NCBI RefSeq assembly: GCF_964355755.1
Contig: NC_092680.1
Location: 4,131,001 to 4,195,000 of the forward strand
Direction of reading: 5' to 3'
From: Antedon mediterranea
Lineage: Eukaryota > Echinodermata > Crinoidea > Comatulida > Antedonidae
Length of the DNA stretch: 64,000 bases
The notes beneath the pieces were generated by a model. That model saw nothing but the letters and a program-made list of their open reading frames with translations. It ran no database searches and was not told the DNA's origin. Position numbers and translations under genes: made by a program. Below are positions 57,713-64,000 of this stretch, piece by piece (within the stretch, counting starts at the first letter, position 1; every line of letters begins with the position of its first letter).

Positions 57713-57720
57713 TATATAAA
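57713..57720 (+). promoter_or_regulatory. TATA box of IL-17 gene
   Basis: TATATAAA in the context TGCTTTATATAAAGGC, 74 bases before the start codon; the transcription start should be near 57743 with a 5' UTR of about 50 bases. Confidence 0.65.
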
Positions 57721-57793
57721 GGCAAGAAGATGTATTCGAATTAAACATAAACCAATTTGTCTTCTTCCAAGTTAAACTATTAACATAGCCAGG

Positions 57794-60700
57794 ATGAGCG
57801 GTAACAATTTCAAATCGGTGAGTTATTAAAGCGTTTTTATAAAATCTGTTGACAGTTATGAGTTGCTATTAATTCACGATTTAGAAGCATAATTTGGTAA
57901 TGTTAGGCATATAAATAAAGTTCATCTTCTTAGGAAAGGAGGAGAAGGGTTAGGTTCGACAAAAAAAGTAGCCCTACTCTTAAGAAGAAGTTTAATATGT
58001 TTGGGGAGAAATTTGCGACAAGAAACTTGAGTTAGGCCTACTAGAGATTTTGTCGAATGTTGGTTAGGTATCGTTGCTTCCTTTCATTTATTTCAGCAGT
58101 TTATTGTTAGCATTTCTCTCTTCAGTAACAATTTGACTAAACTCGTTAAGTATTGTCCAATCTTTAAGTTCAATTTTTACACAAATCCTATTCAAATGAA
58201 TGAATACTTGTAGGCCTAAGAAAGAAAAACCAACTCACTTTACTTACAAACTATAAATGATTCTTAAAAGTATATTAGCAATTTATATATTAAGAGACTT
58301 TGTTTGAATATTGGTGGGACATCTTTGTTTTTATTCGCAGATTTTTTCCTATATTTGTATTTATTTCACCATTTAAACATGAAATACCTTTTTTTATAAG
58401 TAATATTTCAGACTTATTTCAGTCTGATTTGTTCAATCTGTAGTTTATCTCACTTTATTGTCAGAATAGTTTTCCATAAATCATATTTAAATTGATAAAT
58501 CGATAACACAATTTAAGATACGAGAAGGAACATTTAAAAAAAATCTATATTATAGTATTATAATAAAATATATATATTATAGTAATGTTAATAATGATAA
58601 TAATTTTAGTAATGAGAAATTATCACTTAAAGGAAAATTTGGAAACTATTTATTTGATTTTACCTTTAAAACAAAAGTAGGTCAGCTTTTTGTATCATTT
58701 CACATACTTTTTTATATACGATTATAAGCGAATAATTTTGAGACAAATGCAGGAATTAAAACACGTAAATGTTTTACTGAAATAAATATACATAACCATG
58801 AATTAAAATAGGCAATACAGACAAACAGACAGATAGACAGGGGATTCTTTGATGTTCTATGCGGAGTACAGTTCCATCAATCAAGGTTAAGTCGAATATT
58901 TGACAGACGTCTTCAGACAAGGTGGCAAATTACAAATCCGCTAAGTGAATTATAAGAATAGAAGTTATATAGTTATTAGTTCTACCAACGCCCCTAAAAA
59001 ACTAACAGCATGGTCACACACAATGAAAGCGAATTAGTTCCATTTCATATAGTAAAACAAATAACATTCCTTTGCTTTGCATTTTTAGTTTAGTCTATAG
59101 TTCACTATGTCGGTCGGTCGGTCTGTCGGTCTGTCTGTCGGTCCGGTATCACTATGCGTTTTATCGCTTTTCTGTATTTTTTTAACTGTTTTGATGTACA
59201 GAAAAGTTTTAAAGTACATAACTTTTTGAAAGTTCATTTTTTCTGAGAGCACGCGACTTATGGCTGTTGGCCTTGTTTTTAATAACTTTGATTTATTGAT
59301 AATTCAAAATGTCAAACTGTATGAATTATGAGTTTCTAGTATCTATTAAAACGAATTTACAAATGCAATATATAACATCAGCTTATGTCTATATTAAAAG
59401 AATGCATTTGGTTCTATAGTTAATTCAGATACAGTGATTAAGTTCACTTAGGTTGACCCTGGTCTCCCCAATTTCAGGTTTTTTTTTTTATGTCTATATT
59501 AAAAATACCGAATAAATAATGAAATGAAAGTCAATCCACGTCAATCGTCCAAATTTTATTCAGGTGTACCTAGGCCTATTAAACATCCGTTTCCTTTCGA
59601 TATATTTAAGTAGGTGTTTAAAGTGGCGGCTTTCTATTTTCGAATCTTCCGTTGGAACTTGAAAAATAGTACAACCCATATTCAAAACAATATGATTGTT
59701 GTTTAGATCATTCTTATAGTTTATTTATATTATCTTAGTATCTTTACGGATCTTAAATTTCCATCTTACCAAAACATCCTGCCTGCCGTCTGTCTATGTT
59801 GATATTCTGCAACATTTACTTATATTTTAATCTCATCTTTTCTTTTTCTATAATTTGCTTTTTCGCCCTTCCCCTAGATTCAAAAGAAGGGCGTATTTTA
59901 ATACGAATAATAAACCTATATCTGAAATATACTAGTTTTCTTATCTATTCCTTGCAATAATAGTAAGTAATAAACCATGTAGTCGACTTTTTAAAATTAT
60001 GATAATGAGGTCAGCTAAGATGAGGTCAATCAAAAATTAGGTACGACTTCTACGGCAGATTCTCGTATCGGTGTATTTGAAAATGTATAATGCCAGTAAA
60101 ACAGATGTAGGAGAAAGGTTATAGTCAGCAGACAAGAAACTACGGTCCATGTATAGTCTCTAGACAAGACAGTACGAGATTTGAGTGCTTTTTAAAATGT
60201 TGTCTTACAATTAATATATTGTTTATTATAATTGTTGTTGCTTCAGATCAAACTTCAATTATTCACTGTGATGCTGGTTTGGTCCCAGACAACATATTCC
60301 ACAACAACAGTGTCTTCTCTCTATCCTGTAGGAGATTTGTTCAAAGTCAAAATTCCAAGAAACTATGGCGTCGCACCCGGGTCTCGAGTTAACGGTAAGT
60401 GGTCAATTGTGTAAATAGTGCATTGACAAACAATATTTTTAATCAGACCTATACGCAGAATCGTGATCACAATGTGCGTACTGTATTCATCTTCAACTTG
60501 TATATTAACACGCCATATTGACATTAGACTGCTTCTGAAACATTGTATTTAAGAATGCAAATATTTCAATTTGAAATGATATCTGTGTACTATTTGTTTG
60601 TAAAAGGATATCAGACGTGTGATATACTTCTACAACACACAATTTATAGTTTATAATCATACAAATTATGGGGTTTTTTTTCAGAATCTGAAGCCGATGG

Positions 60701-60956
60701 CGCTTGTCCTTTCCGGATGGAAAGAGATTACGACCCCAATCGGATCCCTGCCACAATCTGGAGAGCTAAGAACCTGACCCGTTTCTGTTTAGACGTCATC
60801 ACCAGTGTTCCAACGAACGAGCTGTGCCATCCATTTGAGATCAAAATGCAGATGTTGAAGAACTCTACCATTCAGGATCACCGTGGTCATTTTTACTATC
60901 GTTTAGAAGAAGAGCGAATTCCCGTTGCGTTCCTTTGTAAGCGGGCAACAGTTTAA
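57794..60956 (+). CDS. Interleukin-17-like cytokine, 147 aa
   Basis: Three exons: 57794-57817, 60247-60394, 60685-60956 (444 nt; AG/GT borders; phases agree). Eight residues come from exon 1, then a hydrophobic signal segment IKLQLFTVMLVW. The mature part has the family signature DPNRIPATIWRAK (residues 74-86), followed by C92, and a C-terminal strand ending FLCKR with C142. It matches the IL-17 pattern DP.R.P..IW.AK with the right spacings. IL-17s are secreted cystine-knot-like dimers signalling through IL-17 receptors in immunity; invertebrate deuterostomes have several. Odd: of the four canonical cysteines only C92 and C142 are kept; positions of the other pair are N87 and F140. Two extra cysteines, C65 and C105, could form another bridge. 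Sequons at N87 and N117. Poly(A) signal at 61174. Confidence 0.88.
59098..59280 (+). repeat. Dispersed repeat H, copy H3
   Basis: TCGGTCGGTCGGTCTGTCGG expansion followed about 130 bases later by GAGCACGCGACTTATGGCTG and TTGGCCTTGTTTTT. It is longer than H1 and H2 and lies in intron 1 of the IL-17 gene. Confidence 0.55.
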
Positions 60957-61173
60957 AGATTTTGTTCTCGTTTGGTATACTTTTACTACGAAAAATGAAT
61001 GCTAACATATCTTTTCTATCCGAATTACAGTTTTTAGTTTTGTAGATTAAGAATCGAGATTTTTTAAGAAATTATTTTTTACAATTATTGAATATATTTA
61101 CACAGTCATATACATTTAGACTCTTTATGGTAAAAAGCTAAAAGATAGTTTGATATCTATATAATATCCAAAG

Positions 61174-61179
61174 AATAAA
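61174..61179 (+). promoter_or_regulatory. Poly(A) signal of IL-17 gene
   Basis: AATAAA 218 bases after the stop codon in an AT-rich 3' UTR. Confidence 0.5.
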
Positions 61180-61464
61180 TGTTTAATATGAATAATGAAT
61201 AGTCCTAAGCAACAGTATAATATTATTATATAATATTAAAAAATATGTAACTTTTAAAAAGTTATTATATGCCATATTTTAAATGTATCGTTATAATAAC
61301 GAATTAGTAATTAATGGTTTTATTAAAACCTCTTGTAATCAAATATTTTGAAAAATAAACTTGTATAATAATGTATTGAAATGCCTTTGTCGTATTGAAT
61401 AAATGAACGTTCGAATTGACATATGAATGAATGAGGTACAACCTACAGTAAAATGAGTATGTTG

Positions 61465-62020
61465 ATAATGGAAAGGGCAATAAGGGGCGGTGACCTGATG
61501 ATGAGTTTGTTGATACAGGAGCTGTCTCAGAAAAGAGGCAATAAGGGGCGGTGACCTGATGATGAGTATGTTGTTGACGAGATAGACTGTCTTACACCAC
61601 AGAGACGGGCTTTGAGGGACTATCTTACACCAGATAAGGGCAATGAGGGGCGGTAACAGATGATGAATACCGTATTTTGTTGAACGACAGACCATCTTAC
61701 ACCAGAAAAGGGCAATGAGAGGCGGTGACAGATGATGAGTACCGTATGTTGTTGAACGAAATAGACTATCTTACACTAGAAAAGGGCAATGAGGGGCGAT
61801 GACCAGATGATGAGTATTTTGTTGAACGAGATAGACTATCTTACACCATAAAAGGGCAATGAGGGGCGGTGACCAGATGATGAGTATTTTGTTGAACGAG
61901 ATAGACTATCTTACACCATAAAAGGGCAATGAGGGGCGGTGACCAGATGAAGAGTATTTTGTTAACGAGATAAATCTTACACCATAAAAGGGCAATAACC
62001 TGATAATGAGTATCAAGATA
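61465..62020 (+). repeat. 70-bp minisatellite, about 8 copies
   Basis: Tandem units with GGGCAATGAGGGGCGGTGAC, AGATGATGAGTATTTTGTTG and AACGAGATAGACTATCTTAC. The period is exactly 70 bases in the inner copies (61801, 61871, 61941); outer copies are more diverged or shortened. The last copy is truncated. GC-richer than the surroundings. Confidence 0.88.
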
Positions 62021-62029
62021 CATGGGCTG

Positions 62030-62740
62030 AATGATTGACTTCAGGAATGAGAGAGTATATTCAATTTATAAAATTATTATTATTTTCTATTTTTTTCTCA
62101 ATCATCTAAATCATTTTAATAAATTAGATCCTATCAGAATGCGTTGACTCATACTTATTGTAGTAAGGAATTTTCCCATATTTAAAGAATATACGATTCT
62201 TTTCCACTTATTTTCCATACTATTTTTAACATAATTTAAATAATATTAATCATGTTTTAATAATAAAACAATCTTAGCAAACAGTGAAATATTGACACAA
62301 ATACTGCATAGGCTTAATATTAGATAATTGCGAAGAATAATAATTACGGTATAACTTAATAATTTAAAAAAAAAAACATTGTATTTTTCCATTTATTTTC
62401 CAATGTGACATTTGCTCTTTTTTTTTCAAAATTGAATAATAATTAAATACATCATTGGCAAACATTAGACTAATATTGCACAGACACTGTAGTAGATTGT
62501 TAGACCTACAATCAACAAGGGATGCTACACTATTAGATAATTATCTAAATATAAAAATACTAATATCATCTTCTTTTTGAGAATTTTCCATTATCTTCCT
62601 ATACAAATATTTTGGCTTAACTCCATAAACTGAATATAATTAAAATAAATTAAATAATAACAGAACATGATCCGATTCTGATTGGCTAAATGTATTGAGT
62701 CGACTAGTCATGCGTGCAATGTAGTCGGGAAAGTACCGCC
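62030..62740. other. Intergenic, nothing recognised
   Basis: AT-rich spacer before the next promoter. Confidence 0.4.
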
Positions 62741-62743
62741 GGC

Positions 62744-62780
62744 ATTACGTCATTCATCATTTAGGCCTAGCCTATATAAT
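62744..62780 (+). promoter_or_regulatory. Promoter of right-edge gene (CRE-like site and TATA box)
   Basis: ATTACGTCATTC (62744-62755) contains TTACGTCA, an ATF/CRE-type site. TATATAAT at 62773-62780 is about 103 bases before an ATG. Both fit a regulated, TATA-dependent promoter. Confidence 0.5.
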
Positions 62781-62882
62781 ATTGGTTGCATGTATTGCCT
62801 AGAACCAAACTAAAACATCAAACCAATACCAACTCATCAACTTTAAAGCATTAAGCTAGGAATCACTAAAGAAACTATAGAT

Positions 62883-62888
62883 ATGAAG
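62883..62888 (+). CDS. First coding exon (Met-Lys) of a gene leaving the window, partial
   Basis: ATGAAG followed by the strong donor GTAAGA. It is preceded by a clean 5' leader without other ATGs after the expected transcription start near 62805. A two-codon first coding exon is common for secreted-protein genes. Reading through the donor gives only 21 codons to a stop, which supports splicing. Confidence 0.45.
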
Positions 62889-63873
62889 GTAAGATATAAT
62901 ATTATCAGTGATTTACATGGCTTGTATTGTAGCATTAGTGCGTATCTGTAGTGAGCATGGCCAGCCTAGTCTGTTTATAATAGGACAGTTTATCTCCATC
63001 CATGCACCACAAAATAATTTAGTCCAACTAAATAACAAGCCATACATTTGTACTTAATTTCTGTTGCACTATTATTATTTCAACCATACTAACGTGAATA
63101 ACATAACTATAAGAAAACAGCATTTTAGACATGAAGAATGAAATAGGTTGTTGTAAATGTTTTATTTTAAAATTTAATCGTTTAGGCCTAATAACAGTAT
63201 TTTACAGAGCCCTATATGGTGTTTTTTTAATCTGCATTTTTAATAGTTATTTAACAGTATTTTAACATTTTAATAGTATTATAACATCGCCTTATGCAAT
63301 TTGATGTATTTTCTTTGTTGTTTTATTGTTTTAATTGCCAAGAAACAAGAATTTCCATTTTAAAGTGGACTAATAAAATGTCTTGAATCTTTATTATAAG
63401 CCCAAGGAAGAGTGAGAAATTTCACTCTTCTCTGATATAGGCCTAATTAACATGTTCTACTATAAGCTTACGCCTACTATACTAATGCTAATAGTTCAAT
63501 TGAAATACATTTTCACGCTAGTGATCACTGTGGTTTGTAGGCCTTGATCAGCCTGTAATTAGCTGTTATAACCCACATACCTTTAGGCCTACTGTAAGTT
63601 GCTGTACTCTAACACATGCTTAAACCACCAAAATCATCGAGATCGTATGTTATTATAGGAGGTGCTGTTTCAATTTATTTATTTTTTTATTTTTTTTATA
63701 TTATAAAATAATTTGCAGTTTGCATCCACAAAATACAGCTTCATACAAATATGGTAGACCTACATAATTTATATTTAAAAAATAAAAAAATTCCTTGTTT
63801 GAATTGGGTATTTGATTATGTTATTGATGATCCATTTGAAACCATTACAACATGTATATTTCTTTCCCTGTAG

Positions 63874-63943
63874 GCCTTTTTATCTGTAAAGTCATCTTCA
63901 TTATCTCTCTACAGAATACATTTTTTTGCAGCTATTGTAATTT
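63874..63943 (+). CDS. Possible second exon of right-edge gene
   Basis: A good acceptor (TTTCTTTCCCTGTAG) at 63873, followed in phase 0 by AFLSVKSSSLSLYRIHFFAA. Joined to Met-Lys this would begin as a hydrophobic, signal-peptide-like segment. The end is uncertain: a possible donor GTAATT lies at 63938-63943, and the frame otherwise stops at 63978. Two alternative acceptors lie within this stretch. No family is recognisable. Confidence 0.2.
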
Positions 63944-64000
63944 ATAATAATGTCACAAAAATGGTTGCAAGATATTGACAATATACGTTAATTTGACTTC

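Overview
The window looks like AT-rich, intron-rich nuclear DNA of a marine invertebrate deuterostome, probably an echinoderm. That is inference: the five recognisable genes have metazoan families and animal-type exon structures, an IL-17-type cytokine is present, and the spaces are filled with short terminal-inverted-repeat elements (MITEs), LINE tails, tRNA-like SINE heads and GAT/GAG microsatellites. I could not fix the species. All gene models were assembled by hand from splice signals, reading-phase agreement and protein similarity from memory; no transcript or database was consulted.

Layout. 1-12.3 kb: no recognisable gene; a tRNA-derived SINE, two copies of a 350-bp MITE (D), and long purine-rich and CAT-rich microsatellites. 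12.5-17.1 kb, minus: a complete six-exon Cys-loop (nicotinic-receptor-like, non-alpha) channel subunit of 460 aa. 17.1-20.5 kb: a spacer packed with MITEs of families A and B. 20.5-31.9 kb, plus: a complete eleven-exon DEG/ENaC channel of 726 aa with an unusual 178-residue exon. 33.2-36.5 kb, minus: NSMCE1 (SMC5/6 complex RING subunit), six exons, 259 aa. 37.5-46.4 kb, plus: VPS28 (ESCRT-I), seven exons, 225 aa, head-to-head with NSMCE1 across a 935-bp spacer full of CTAG/GGCCTAG motifs. 46.5-57.7 kb: gene-poor, with LINE relics, SINE heads and MITEs. 57.8-61.0 kb, plus: an IL-17-like cytokine, three exons, 147 aa, with a strong TATA box. 61.4-62.0 kb: a 70-bp minisatellite. 62.7-64 kb: the promoter and first exon (probably two exons) of a further gene leaving the right edge.

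The two ion-channel genes are divergently arranged neighbours, as are the two housekeeping genes; nothing suggests one pathway for the whole window. The most interesting points are the 534-nt, frame-neutral DEG/ENaC exon that inserts a new subdomain and could be skipped to give an ordinary channel; the IL-17 that has lost both partners of one conserved disulfide, with one replaced by an N-glycosylation sequon; a Cys-loop subunit without the loop-B tryptophan; and a dense local burst of related MITEs around the channel genes.
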